Source: an uncultured Holophagaceae bacterium
Lineage (GTDB): Bacteria > Acidobacteriota > Holophagae > Holophagales > Holophagaceae
Direction: 5' to 3'
Assembly: GCA_903884655.1 (NCBI GenBank)
Contig: CAISFO010000045.1
Span: 119,036 to 183,035 of the forward strand
DNA: 64,000 bases
In this document: positions 45,394 to 54,253 of the stretch, in pieces
Position numbering within the stretch: position 1 is the stretch's first letter
How the letters are laid out: every line of letters begins with the position of its first letter
Made by a program: the position numbers and the translations under genes
The notes under the pieces: model-generated
What the model saw: the letters and a program-made list of their open reading frames with translations, nothing else
Databases searched by the model: none
Told to the model about the DNA's origin: nothing

Positions 45394-46415
45394 AGCTTCA
45401 AACCACCCTGACCCTGGCGGGTCTGATGCTGGGCACCCTCGCCTGCGGTCACAAAGAGGCGCGCCCCGAGGCCAAGGAATTGCCGAAGGTGGCCGTCTCC
45501 CTGGTGGCCGGTTCCCAGGCCGATGGCGGCACCTGGGTGGCCGCCACCCTGCAGTCCACTCACATGGCCATGATGTCCACCCGCATGGCAGCGCAGGTGA
45601 AACGGGTGCTCGTCCAGGAAGGGCAGCGAGTTCCGGCGGGAGCCCTCCTGCTGGCCCTGGGCGATGAGGATCTCCAGGCCCAGTTGAGAGCCGCGGAAAC
45701 GGGACTGGCCACGGTGGAGGCCCACCATCGCCGCATCCAGACGCTCTTCGTCCAGAAGGCCAGCACCCAGTCGGAGCTGGAGCAGGCCCAGACGCAGCTG
45801 GCCCAGGCCCAGTCCGGCGTATCCTCGCTGAAAGCGAACATCGCCTACACCCAGATCCGCGCGCCCTTTTCAGGCGTGGTGCAGTCCCGCAAGGTGAACG
45901 AAGGGGACTTCGTGGGCCCCGGAACCCCCCTGGTGGAGCTCGTGGGTGAAGGCGAGCAGGAGTTGGTCGCGACCCTTTCGGAATCCGAAGGCAAGGCCCT
46001 GAAGCAGGGCCTGAAGGTGCGGTTTGAATCAGAGGGCCTCACCGGGGAGGCCCAGGTGACAGCTCTGTCCACCGGTGGGGATGCCTTCAGCCACAAGGGA
46101 ACCCTACGGGCCCGGGTGCTGTCACCCAAGAGCCTTCGCCAGGGTTCCTTCGCCCGCATCCTTGTGCCCGGGGCCAAGGCGGAGGGACCCACCGTCTCCC
46201 GCAGCGCCCTGGTGACCCGCGGTGAATTGACCGGTGTCTTCGTGGCCAGGGAAGGCCATGCGGAGCTACGCTGGATCAGCGTCGGTGAGGGTGCGGGTGA
46301 CAGCCTGCCTGTGCGTTCAGGACTGAAGCCCGGCGACCAGGTCATCGACCGACCCGGCACCCTCCAGGACGGCCAGACCATCGAGCTTGCCCAGGGAGTG
46401 AACCATGGCAAGTGA
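45390..46415 (+). CDS. RND efflux adaptor lipoprotein (membrane fusion protein)
   Basis: A 341-residue HlyD-type adaptor. Signal peptide with lipobox ending GTLAC indicates lipid anchoring at Cys about residue 19. The lipoyl halves are MAAQVKRVLVQEGQRVPAGA and IRAPFSGVVQSRKVNEGDFV; between them is a hairpin of Gln/Ala heptads (SELEQAQTQLAQAQSG). It overlaps tolC by 4 nt (ATGA) and the pump gene by 11 nt, so all three are translationally coupled. Confidence 0.92.
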   Translation: MKLQTTLTLAGLMLGTLACGHKEARPEAKELPKVAVSLVAGSQADGGTWVAATLQSTHMAMMSTRMAAQVKRVLVQEGQRVPAGALLLALGDEDLQAQLRAAETGLATVEAHHRRIQTLFVQKASTQSELEQAQTQLAQAQSGVSSLKANIAYTQIRAPFSGVVQSRKVNEGDFVGPGTPLVELVGEGEQELVATLSESEGKALKQGLKVRFESEGLTGEAQVTALSTGGDAFSHKGTLRARVLSPKSLRQGSFARILVPGAKAEGPTVSRSALVTRGELTGVFVAREGHAELRWISVGEGAGDSLPVRSGLKPGDQVIDRPGTLQDGQTIELAQGVNHGK

Positions 46416-49400
46416 GCACGAAGCAGGAGCGGAGGGCCACGGCATGGCCGGAGGCCATGGCCGCCCAAAGGGGCGTGCACAGGAAGGGCACGCTGAGCAC
46501 GAAGCAGGAGTGGAGGGCCACGGCATGGCCGGAGGCCATGGCCGCCCAAAGGGGCGTGCACAGGAAGGGCACGCTGACGTTCGCCTCGGGCTGGCGGGCC
46601 GGCTCGCGAAAGGTTTCCTTCGCAGCAAGCTGACGCCCCTGCTGGTGCTGGCCTCGCTGCTGCTGGGTCTGCTGGCCGTGTGGCTCACGCCGCGGGAAGA
46701 GGAACCCCAGATCGTGGTGCCCATGGTGGATCTGTACGTGCCCTTCCCGGGCGCCAGCCCCAAGGAGGTCGAAAGCCAGATTGTCGCCCCCCTGGAACGC
46801 CGCCTCTGGGGCATTCCCGGCGTGGAGTATCTCTACAGTGTCAGCCGGCCCGGCATGGCGCTCATCACCGTGCGCTTCAAGGTGAATGAGCCGCAGGAAC
46901 CCAGCCTGGTCAAGGTCCATCAGGAGCTGGCAGCCGATCCTGGCATGCTGCCATCCGGCGCCATGAAACCCATCGTCAAGCTGCAGACCATCGATGACGT
47001 GCCCTTCCTGGTGCTCACGCTTCATGGCCCTGAGCAGACCCCCGGGCAGTTGCGGAAGGTGGCCGAAGTCCTCGGCCGGGAGCTGTCCACAGTTCCCAGC
47101 ACGGCGCAGGTGAAGGTGGTTGGAGGTGCCCGCCGCATGGTGAGGGTGGAACCGGATCCGGACCGCCTGCGCTCGCTGGGGTTTTCCATGGGCGAGCTCG
47201 TGCCCGCTCTGCAATCCGCCGAGGCCCAGCTGCCCGCCGGGGCCCTGGTGGACCACGGGCGCCGCACCGAGGTCGAGGCCACCGGCTTCATCCTCCAGGC
47301 CGCGGAGCTGAAGCGCCTGGTCGTCGGCGTCCGCAATCAGAAGCCCATTTACCTGGGCGATGTGGCCCGCGTCGTGGATGGGCCCGAGCCCGAGCCCGCC
47401 GTGGTGCTCTTCGCCGGGGGCGGGACGCAAGGCTTCGAGCCTGCGGTGAGCGTCATCCTTTCCAAGCGGAAGGGCACCAACGCCACGGCCCTGGCCGAGC
47501 AGGTGCTGGCCAAGGTGGAGGCCCTCCGCGGCAACCTGCTGCCCCGGGACTTGAAGCTCACTGTCACCCGCAACTACGGCGAGACGGCGGGTGACAAGTC
47601 CAACGAGCTCATCGAGCACCTGATGATCGCCACCCTCAGCGTCATCGCCCTGATCCTGCTGGCCATGGGCTGGCGCAGTGCCGTGGTGGTGGGCATCGCC
47701 GTGCCCGTAACCCTGGCTCTCACCCTGCTCCTCACCTACCTCTTCGGCTACACCCTGAACCGAGTGACACTCTTCGCGCTCATCTTCTCCATCGGCATCC
47801 TGGTGGACGACGCCATCGTGGTGGTGGAGAACATCCACCGGCACATGCACCTGCCGGGGCAGCGCAAGAGCTTCGCCTCCATGGTGGTGGAGGCCGTGGA
47901 CGAGGTGGGCAACCCCACCATCCTGGCCACTTTCGCTGTGATCGCCGCCATCCTCCCCATGGCCTTCGTGCGCGGCCTCATGGGGCCCTACATGCGGCCC
48001 ATCCCGGTGGGCGCGAGCCTGGCCATGCTGTTCAGCCTGGTCATCGCCTTCGTCATCAGCCCCTGGGCCAGCCTCATCGTGTTCAAGAAGGGAGGCTCCA
48101 GCTCCGCGAACGAAGAGAGCGGGAGGGCAGGACGGAATGTCCTGCCCGATAGTCCGGAGGCGAACCTGCCAGAAGTGGATGATTCAGGGCTTCACCCGAC
48201 CACCGTCGAGACCGCCGCGCCCGAACCGGCCCACGACTGGCCCCACAAGAATCCCGAAGTGGCGCCCGACAGCCGCATGACGGCCCTGTACCGCAAGGTC
48301 ATGCATGCCCTGCTCACCCGCGCTTCAGTGCGCTGGGGTTTCTTCGCCGGTGTCGTGCTGCTGCTGCTGGGGGCCATGTCCCTGGTGGGCTTCGGCGTGG
48401 TGAAGGTGAAGATGCTGCCCTTCGACAACAAGTCGGAGTTCATGGTGCAGCTCGACCTGCCCGCGGGCACCCCCAGGGAGGATGCCCTTGCCGTGGGCCA
48501 GGACCTGGCCCGGCGCCTGCTGAGGGAACCCACTGTCAAGGATATCCAGGTCTATGCGGGCGAGGCCGCGCCGTACACCTTCGTGGGCATGGTGCGCCAC
48601 AGCTTCCTCCGACAGGACGCTGAGATGGTGGACCTTCAGGTGAACCTGGTGCCCAAGGACAGCCGCAAGGAACAGAGCCACGCCATCGTGGTGCGCCTGC
48701 GTTCCGAGCTGGAGAAGATCTCCAAACCGACTGGCGCACGAATGAAACTCGTCGAAATTCCTCCCGGCCCGCCCGTCATGGACACCATCGTGGCGGAGAT
48801 CTACGGGCCTTCGGATGCCGAACGGACCCGCCTTTCCGGCGAAGTCCTTACTGCGTTCCAGAGCGTGGAGGGCGTTGTGGACGTCGATTCCACCCTGAAC
48901 GCCACCACGCCCAAAATCAGTCTGGTCCTGGACCGGGAAAAGGCAGCGCTGCACGGTGTCACCCCGGCCAGCGTGATCGACACCCTCTCCATGGCGGGCT
49001 TCGGCTATCAGGCAGGAGCCTTCCATGTGCTGCGGGGATCCAGTCAGGTGCCTGTCCTGGTGCAGCTGGCCCCCGGCCGACGCCAGCACCTGGATCAGCT
49101 GCTCCAGCTCACGGTTCCAGGTGCCCGGGGCCTGATTCCCGTCAGTGAACTGGTGACGGTGAAGGAAGGCATGGAAGAGGCCACCATCCACCACAAGAAC
49201 CTCATGCCCGTCACCTACGTGTTCTCGGATCTGGCCGGCACCATTGAAAGTCCGGTCTATGCCCTGTCCGCCCTCAACAAGAAGATCGATGCCCTCAAGG
49301 GAACGGGCGGCGCCAGCGTGCCCCGCCTGGGCCTGGCCCATCCCGAGAACACCGAATCACTCGCCTTGAAATGGGATGGCGAGTGGCACATCACCCTGGA

Positions 49401-49929
49401 AGTGTTCAGGGACCTGGGTATGGCCTTCGCGGCGGTGCTGGTGCTGATCTTCGTGCTGGTGGTGGGCTGGTTCGAAAGCTTCGAGATCCCCTTCGTCATC
49501 CTGGTGCCCATCCCCCTGTCGCTCATCGGCATCATTCCCGCCCATGGCCTGCTGGGCGCCTTCTTTACGGCCACCAGCATGATCGGCTTCATCGCTGGCG
49601 CCGGCATCATCGTGCGGAACAGCATCATTCTCGTGGACTTCATCGAGCTGAAGCTGAAGGAGGGCATGTCGCTCGAGTCCGCAGTGGAGGAGGCTGGCGT
49701 GGTGCGCTTCCGGCCCATGCTGCTCACGGCCTCCGCGGTCCTGGTGGGCAGTGCCGTCATGCTCGCGGATCCCATCTTCCAGGGCCTGGCCATCAGCCTC
49801 ATGGCCGGCGAAGTGGCCGCCACTCTGCTCTCGCGCATCGCCGTGCCAGTCCTATATTTCCTTGTGGCCCGCCGGGGTCACGCCGCCAACCTGCAACGCC
49901 AGGCGGCGCTTGCCGCCGAACAGGAGTAG
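46405..49929 (+). CDS. RND efflux permease with duplicated His-rich N-terminus
   Basis: A 1174-residue inner-membrane pump. Residues 4-57 are two copies of a 27-residue unit (EHEAG.EGHGMAGGHG then RPKGRAQEGHA) with four His each; then DVRLGLAGRLAKGFLRSKLTPL begins the usual pump. TM4 has IFSIGILVDDAIVVVENIHRHM (proton-relay Asp pair) and the second half has TSMIGFIAGAGIIVRNSIILVDF. The extra region around residues 560-620 is a long Pro/Glu-rich linker. Sequence is closer to HAE-like than CusA-like RND proteins; the His-rich tail lies on the cytoplasmic side and could bind metal. Substrate unknown. RBS GGGAG precedes the ATG. Confidence 0.93.
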   Translation: MASEHEAGAEGHGMAGGHGRPKGRAQEGHAEHEAGVEGHGMAGGHGRPKGRAQEGHADVRLGLAGRLAKGFLRSKLTPLLVLASLLLGLLAVWLTPREEEPQIVVPMVDLYVPFPGASPKEVESQIVAPLERRLWGIPGVEYLYSVSRPGMALITVRFKVNEPQEPSLVKVHQELAADPGMLPSGAMKPIVKLQTIDDVPFLVLTLHGPEQTPGQLRKVAEVLGRELSTVPSTAQVKVVGGARRMVRVEPDPDRLRSLGFSMGELVPALQSAEAQLPAGALVDHGRRTEVEATGFILQAAELKRLVVGVRNQKPIYLGDVARVVDGPEPEPAVVLFAGGGTQGFEPAVSVILSKRKGTNATALAEQVLAKVEALRGNLLPRDLKLTVTRNYGETAGDKSNELIEHLMIATLSVIALILLAMGWRSAVVVGIAVPVTLALTLLLTYLFGYTLNRVTLFALIFSIGILVDDAIVVVENIHRHMHLPGQRKSFASMVVEAVDEVGNPTILATFAVIAAILPMAFVRGLMGPYMRPIPVGASLAMLFSLVIAFVISPWASLIVFKKGGSSSANEESGRAGRNVLPDSPEANLPEVDDSGLHPTTVETAAPEPAHDWPHKNPEVAPDSRMTALYRKVMHALLTRASVRWGFFAGVVLLLLGAMSLVGFGVVKVKMLPFDNKSEFMVQLDLPAGTPREDALAVGQDLARRLLREPTVKDIQVYAGEAAPYTFVGMVRHSFLRQDAEMVDLQVNLVPKDSRKEQSHAIVVRLRSELEKISKPTGARMKLVEIPPGPPVMDTIVAEIYGPSDAERTRLSGEVLTAFQSVEGVVDVDSTLNATTPKISLVLDREKAALHGVTPASVIDTLSMAGFGYQAGAFHVLRGSSQVPVLVQLAPGRRQHLDQLLQLTVPGARGLIPVSELVTVKEGMEEATIHHKNLMPVTYVFSDLAGTIESPVYALSALNKKIDALKGTGGASVPRLGLAHPENTESLALKWDGEWHITLEVFRDLGMAFAAVLVLIFVLVVGWFESFEIPFVILVPIPLSLIGIIPAHGLLGAFFTATSMIGFIAGAGIIVRNSIILVDFIELKLKEGMSLESAVEEAGVVRFRPMLLTASAVLVGSAVMLADPIFQGLAISLMAGEVAATLLSRIAVPVLYFLVARRGHAANLQRQAALAAEQE
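46414..46575 (+). repeat. Perfectly phased 81-bp direct repeat (two copies) in the RND gene
   Basis: 46414-46494 and 46495-46575 differ at one base (C to T, giving Ala to Val). The repeat is exactly 27 codons, so frame is kept. High identity indicates a recent duplication that could vary in copy number. Confidence 0.95.
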
Positions 49930-49933
49930 TTCA

Positions 49934-50146
49934 ATGACCGTCGACCGCATCGTCCACATCGTCGCAGGCACCTTCGTCCTGGGCAGCCTCGCCCTGGCCC
50001 GGTACCACAACCCCAACTGGATCTGGTTCACGGTCTTCGTGGGCGCGAACCTGCTGCAGAGCGGCATCACCAACTGGTGCCTGATGTCCTCCATCCTGAA
50101 GAAACTGGGTGTGCCCGAAGGCAGCGCCGTCGGCTGTGCACGATGA
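49934..50146 (+). CDS. DUF2892 membrane protein
   Basis: A 70-residue inner-membrane protein with two hydrophobic segments (VDRIVHIVAGTFVLGSLAL and WIWFTVFVGANLLQSGIT) and the DUF2892 ending TNWCLMSSILKKLGV. In E. coli YgaP this domain is fused to a rhodanese and is tied to persulfide/thiol chemistry. AGGAG overlaps the RND gene end, and the stop overlaps the next start (ATGA), so it is in the pump operon. Confidence 0.85.
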   Translation: MTVDRIVHIVAGTFVLGSLALARYHNPNWIWFTVFVGANLLQSGITNWCLMSSILKKLGVPEGSAVGCAR

Positions 50147-50316
50147 AAGCCACGGCTCTCCGCTTCGCCCTGGGCGTGGTGGTGGGGGGTGCCCTGGGCT
50201 ATGCCTGGCACCGGCTGGTGGGCTGCAGCACGGGCAGCTGTCCGCTGACCGCCACCCCGCTGCGGGGCATTACCTATGGAGCCTTCATGGGCTTGCTGTG
50301 GGCATTCATCCGCTAG
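50143..50316 (+). CDS. Small membrane protein, DUF6132-like
   Basis: A 57-residue protein: two hydrophobic stretches around VGCSTGSCPLTATP, matching the DUF6132 pattern (GALGY....VGC..GSCP.T..P....YG...G). Two Cys face the same loop. The ATG overlaps the DUF2892 stop. Function unknown; this family recurs next to rhodanese and DUF2892 genes. Confidence 0.7.
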   Translation: MKATALRFALGVVVGGALGYAWHRLVGCSTGSCPLTATPLRGITYGAFMGLLWAFIR

Positions 50317-50372
50317 GCTTAGGATCCATGCGAAGGGTCTGTCGCAGTTGAATCGTGCTTTCGGGAGTATCC

Positions 50373-50723
50373 ATGCTGCGCTACCTGATCTACTTCATCC
50401 CCATCGCCGTCGTGCTCTACCTGCTGTGGAGCCGGCGCTCCAGCTCCGTCACGGACCTGAAGGCCATGCTCGACCGGAAGGCCCAGATCATCGATGTCCG
50501 CACCAGGGCCGAATTCGGTTCCGCCTCCCATCCGAAGGCCGTCAACATTCCGCTGGATCAACTGGACGGCCGGATCAAGGAACTGGACCGGAACCGGCCG
50601 GTGCTGGTCTGCTGCGCGAGCGGCAGCCGGAGTGCTGTGGGCGTGTCGCTCCTCAAGAAAGCGGGCTTCACGGACGTGGCGAACCTCGGGTCCTGGCAGA
50701 GGATCCAGAGCCTCCTCGGCTGA
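50373..50723 (+). CDS. Membrane-anchored rhodanese
   Basis: A 116-residue protein with an N-terminal transmembrane anchor (LRYLIYFIPIAVVLYLLW) and a single rhodanese domain: IIDVRTRAEFGSASHPKAVNIPLDQL and the active loop CCASGSRSAVGVSLLKKAGF with catalytic Cys. It transfers sulfane sulfur to an acceptor such as cyanide or a thiol. GGGAG lies 5 nt before the ATG at 50373. A DUF2892 gene lies two genes upstream, so the pair is a split version of YgaP. Confidence 0.9.
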   Translation: MLRYLIYFIPIAVVLYLLWSRRSSSVTDLKAMLDRKAQIIDVRTRAEFGSASHPKAVNIPLDQLDGRIKELDRNRPVLVCCASGSRSAVGVSLLKKAGFTDVANLGSWQRIQSLLG

Positions 50724-50783
50724 AGGGTGGGATACTGACGGGTGCAGGGCCGCACCGGCGGCGTCTTTGAATCCGAGGGAACC

Positions 50784-52112
50784 ATGGGTGATCCGCTCTT
50801 CTGGCACAGGCTCCAATTCGGGTTCACGGCCACCTACCACTACCTCTTCCCCCAGCTGACCATGGGGCTGGCCTTCATCATCGTGCTGCTGAAGGCCCTG
50901 GGGCTGAGGAGCGGCGAGGGCCGCTACAACGACGCGGCCCGCTTCTGGATCCGCATCTTCGGCATCAACTTCGCCGTGGGTGTGGTGACGGGCATCCCCC
51001 TGGAGTTCCAGTTCGGCACGAACTGGTCCTCCTTCTCCCGCTTCTCAGGGGGTGTCATCGGCCAGACCCTGGGCATGGAGGGCCTGTTCGCCTTCTTGCT
51101 GGAGAGCAGCTTCCTGGGCCTGCTGATCTGGGGCGAGCAGAAGCTCTCACCGAAGGGCCACTTCGGTGCGGCCCTGGCGCTGTGGCTCGGCAGCTGGCTG
51201 TCGGGCTACTTCATCGTGGCGACCAACGCCTTCATGCAGCATCCGGTGGGCTACACGATGGCCGCGGATGGCTCGATCCAGCTGGCCAGCTTCCGGTCCT
51301 TCCTGCTCAATCCATGGGCCCATGCCCAGTACACCCACACCATGCTCGCCTCCGTGGTGACGGCAGCCTTCGTGGTGGCCTCCATCGGCGCCTTCTGGAC
51401 GCTGAAGGGCCTCCACACGGAGCAGGCTCGCCTGAACCTCCGGGTGGGCACCATCCTCGGCTTCATCTTCAGCGTCCTCGTGGCCTTTCCCACCGGCGAC
51501 CTCCAGGGCAAGCTCGTGGCCAAGTACCAGCCCATCACCCTGGCCGCCATGGAAGGCCGCTTCGAAAGCGGACCGCGCGCAGGCCTCACCCTGGTAGGCG
51601 AACCCAATGTGGCCCGACGGAAGATCGAGAACCCCATCAAGGTGCCCGCCGTGCTGAGCTTCATCGCCTACGGCACCTTCTCCAGCAACGTGAAGGGCCT
51701 ACTGGCCTACCCCGAGGACCAGTGGCCTCAGAACATCGAAATGCTCTACTACAGCTTCCACATCATGGCGGGCCTGGGCACGCTCATGATCGCGGTCATG
51801 GGCCTGGCCGTCCTGCTGCTGTGGCGGGGTCGTTTGGAGACGAATCGTCCCCTGCTGTGGGCGCTGATGCTGGCCTTTCCCTTCCCCTACATCGCCACCA
51901 CGGCGGGCTGGGCGGTGGCCGAGTTCGGCCGCCAGCCCTGGCTCATCTACGGCCTCTTCCGCACGGCCCAGGGCGGCTCCCCCACGGTGCACGCGGGCTA
52001 CACAGCCTTCACGACCCTGGGGTTCGCGGGAATCTTCACCGTGCTCAGCTGCCTCTTCCTCTACCTGATCGGCCGCGAGATCGCCCACGGCCCTTCTTCC
52101 CATCAGGCCTAG
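50784..52112 (+). CDS. cydA: Cytochrome bd quinol oxidase subunit I
   Basis: A 442-residue membrane subunit. It has the heme ligand H19 in FTATYHYLFPQLT, GMEGLFAFLLESSFLG, LEFQFGTNW and AEFGRQPWLIYGLFRTAQG, with a short Q-loop between TM6 and TM7. The short loop and GRQPWLIY... fit the CioA-like group. It oxidises quinol and reduces O2 with high affinity; bd oxidases resist sulfide and cyanide. The longer frame from 50742 has no ribosome site; GAGGGA precedes 50784. Confidence 0.95.
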   Translation: MGDPLFWHRLQFGFTATYHYLFPQLTMGLAFIIVLLKALGLRSGEGRYNDAARFWIRIFGINFAVGVVTGIPLEFQFGTNWSSFSRFSGGVIGQTLGMEGLFAFLLESSFLGLLIWGEQKLSPKGHFGAALALWLGSWLSGYFIVATNAFMQHPVGYTMAADGSIQLASFRSFLLNPWAHAQYTHTMLASVVTAAFVVASIGAFWTLKGLHTEQARLNLRVGTILGFIFSVLVAFPTGDLQGKLVAKYQPITLAAMEGRFESGPRAGLTLVGEPNVARRKIENPIKVPAVLSFIAYGTFSSNVKGLLAYPEDQWPQNIEMLYYSFHIMAGLGTLMIAVMGLAVLLLWRGRLETNRPLLWALMLAFPFPYIATTAGWAVAEFGRQPWLIYGLFRTAQGGSPTVHAGYTAFTTLGFAGIFTVLSCLFLYLIGREIAHGPSSHQA

Positions 52113-52121
52113 GGGGCTGCC

Positions 52122-53168
52122 ATGCAAGAACTCTGGTTCTGGATCGTGGCTGTGATGCTCGCGGTTTATGTCGTTTTGGACGGCTTCGATTTCGGCGCGG
52201 GGATCCTCCATCTCTTTGTGGCAAAGACGAACGAGGAACGCCGGGAGGTGCTGGGCGCCATCGGTCCCTTCTGGGATGGCAACGAGGTCTGGCTGCTGGC
52301 GGCGGGCGGGACCCTGTTCCTGGCCTTTCCCAAGGTGCTGGCGGCGGGCTTCTCCGGCTTCTACCTGGCCCTGTGGCTGATGGTCTGGTGCCTGATGCTG
52401 CGGGGCATCTCCATCGAGTTCCGCTCCCACGTGCCTGACGGTCTCTGGCGGCACTTCTGGGATGGCACCTTCGCGGTGTCCAGCCTGCTTCTGCCGGTGC
52501 TCTTCGGGGCGGCCCTGGGCAACGTGGTGCGGGGGGTGCCCCTGGATGCCTCGGGCACCTTCGGCATGCCCCTGTGGACGGATTTCCGGCTGGGCCCCCA
52601 GCCCGGCGTGCTCGACTGGTACACCCTGCTGGTCGGACTGTTCGCGCTGGCGACCGTGGCGGCGCACGGCTCGCTGTTCCTGGCCTGGAAGACCGAAGGT
52701 CCGGTGCACGAACGGTCCAGGGGTCTGGCCATGAACCTGTGGGGACTGGTGCTGGTCCTGTGGGCCCTGGCCAGCCTGGCGACCTTCCTGGTGAATCCCC
52801 GGATGCTGCAGAACCTGATGAAGGCCCCGATGGCCTGGGCCGCCACGCTGATCTTCCTGATCGGTCTGGCACTCGTGTTCACGGGCATCAAGCGGGAGCG
52901 GTTCCTGCAGGCCTTCCTGGGCTCCGGCACCTTTGTCCTCGGCATCCTGGCCGCCAGCGCCGCCTGTGTCTATCCCGTGATGCTGCAGTCCACCCTGGAC
53001 CCCGCCTTCGACCTCACGGCCCTCAACGCCAGCTCAAGCCCTCACGACCTTCGCGCGGGCCTGGCCTGGTGGCTCGTCGGCTTTCCTCTGGCCATCGGCT
53101 ATTCGGCGTTCCTCTTCCGCTTCCATCGGGGGAAGGTGAAGGCGGCGGGGGAGGGGGAAGGCTACTGA
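52122..53168 (+). CDS. cydB: Cytochrome bd quinol oxidase subunit II
   Basis: A 348-residue partner of CydA with about nine membrane segments. It has the N-terminal DGFDFGAGILHLF motif and WDGNEVWLLAAGG near residue 60. It begins 9 nt after cydA with GGGG upstream, so the two form one operon. No CydX-like small subunit was found after it; a Lys/Gly-rich end (KVKAAGEGEGY) is unremarkable. The 190-nt gap to the next gene holds only a partial hairpin. Confidence 0.95.
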   Translation: MQELWFWIVAVMLAVYVVLDGFDFGAGILHLFVAKTNEERREVLGAIGPFWDGNEVWLLAAGGTLFLAFPKVLAAGFSGFYLALWLMVWCLMLRGISIEFRSHVPDGLWRHFWDGTFAVSSLLLPVLFGAALGNVVRGVPLDASGTFGMPLWTDFRLGPQPGVLDWYTLLVGLFALATVAAHGSLFLAWKTEGPVHERSRGLAMNLWGLVLVLWALASLATFLVNPRMLQNLMKAPMAWAATLIFLIGLALVFTGIKRERFLQAFLGSGTFVLGILAASAACVYPVMLQSTLDPAFDLTALNASSSPHDLRAGLAWWLVGFPLAIGYSAFLFRFHRGKVKAAGEGEGY

Positions 53169-53362
53169 GAGCCGGCTTCCAGGGAGGCAAGCCAGCCGTT
53201 GGGGGGCAGCTTCCCTCCTGGAATCAGCCGGGTCCATTTTCCATGTGATCTCGGTATCAACACGGCATCTGGGCGGCACCCGCCCGGAGGGTTCTGCCAC
53301 CATGCTTAGAGTCGGAGGAGGCGACCAGGCCGTCGTCCTCATGCCCATTTCAGTCAGGTGCC

Positions 53363-54211
53363 ATGGCCCCCCTCACCGATCCCGATTCGACCTACCACGC
53401 CTTCCTGAAGAGCCGCTGGGTGTCCCGCTCCGAGGAACTGGCGAAGTACGCGATCGCCGGGAATCTGGCTCTCGTTCTCTTTGACTGGATCTTCACCCGC
53501 TGGAACCCGGCAGCCCCAGCCCTGGCGACCATCTTCGGGCACCGACTGGTCTGGCTGGTCCTGCCCGTGGTCGGGATCACGGTGGTCCGTTTCTACCCTC
53601 GGACGACCTGGCTGCCTGGCATCGTCATCGCCATTTCCCTGCTCTGGTGCTGGGGCAATGAGTGGGCCTATTTCAGCCTTGGGCTTGCGGGGACGGTGAT
53701 CCAGACCATCGCCGTCATCGCCTTCTGCGTCACGGCCGCCACATTCCTGCCCCTGCGCCTGGCGGGCCTGGTCGGCCTGTTCGCCGCCATCGCCGCCGGT
53801 CATGTGGCCATGAACGTCTACTGGTCCCAGGCGCGTCCGCTGGTCCAGCGACTCTGGACCGACGCGGGCATGCTCGCCTTCGTGTCCGTGGAACTCGCCC
53901 TCTTCCGGAACCTGGCGACCAGCCAGTACCGTGGCCTGGCTTCGCGGATGGCCCTGGAGCGGACCCTGGCCGACCTCGAAGCCAGCCGGCGCGTGACCGA
54001 GGAGCACCTGCAGGCGAGGGTCCAGCAGGCGCTGCAGGAAGTGAAAATCCTCTCGGGCCTGCTGCCGATCTGCGCCTGGTGCAAGTGTGTGCGCGATGAC
54101 TCGGGATACTGGGCGCGCATCGAGGCCTATGTCAGTGAGCACTCCGAGGCGTCCTTCACGCACTCGATCTGCCCCGACTGTGCCAAGAAGACGTTCGCTG
54201 GAGGCGATTGA
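53363..54211 (+). CDS. Membrane protein with C-terminal Cys module
   Basis: A 282-residue protein. About six hydrophobic segments occupy residues 29-185 (for example GLAGTVIQTIAVIAFCVTAA), then a coiled coil (ALERTLADLEASRRVTEEHL), then the tail LSGLLPICAWCKCVRDD, GYWARIEAYV and HSICPDCAKK. The tail is the same module as in the PAS protein at 39330. A membrane sensor that carries this module in place of a kinase domain is likely. No partner gene is adjacent. Confidence 0.8.
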   Translation: MAPLTDPDSTYHAFLKSRWVSRSEELAKYAIAGNLALVLFDWIFTRWNPAAPALATIFGHRLVWLVLPVVGITVVRFYPRTTWLPGIVIAISLLWCWGNEWAYFSLGLAGTVIQTIAVIAFCVTAATFLPLRLAGLVGLFAAIAAGHVAMNVYWSQARPLVQRLWTDAGMLAFVSVELALFRNLATSQYRGLASRMALERTLADLEASRRVTEEHLQARVQQALQEVKILSGLLPICAWCKCVRDDSGYWARIEAYVSEHSEASFTHSICPDCAKKTFAGGD

Positions 54212-54253
54212 GCAGGGGTGGCCGCTCGGGTTACCGCCGGGCCCGCTGGTGGG

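Noticed and set aside
46405..49929. CusA/CzcA heavy-metal pump, suggested by ArsR and the His-rich tail
   Set aside because: TM4 reads GILVDDAIVVVEN, as in drug-type pumps, not the metal-type pattern. The substrate is left open.
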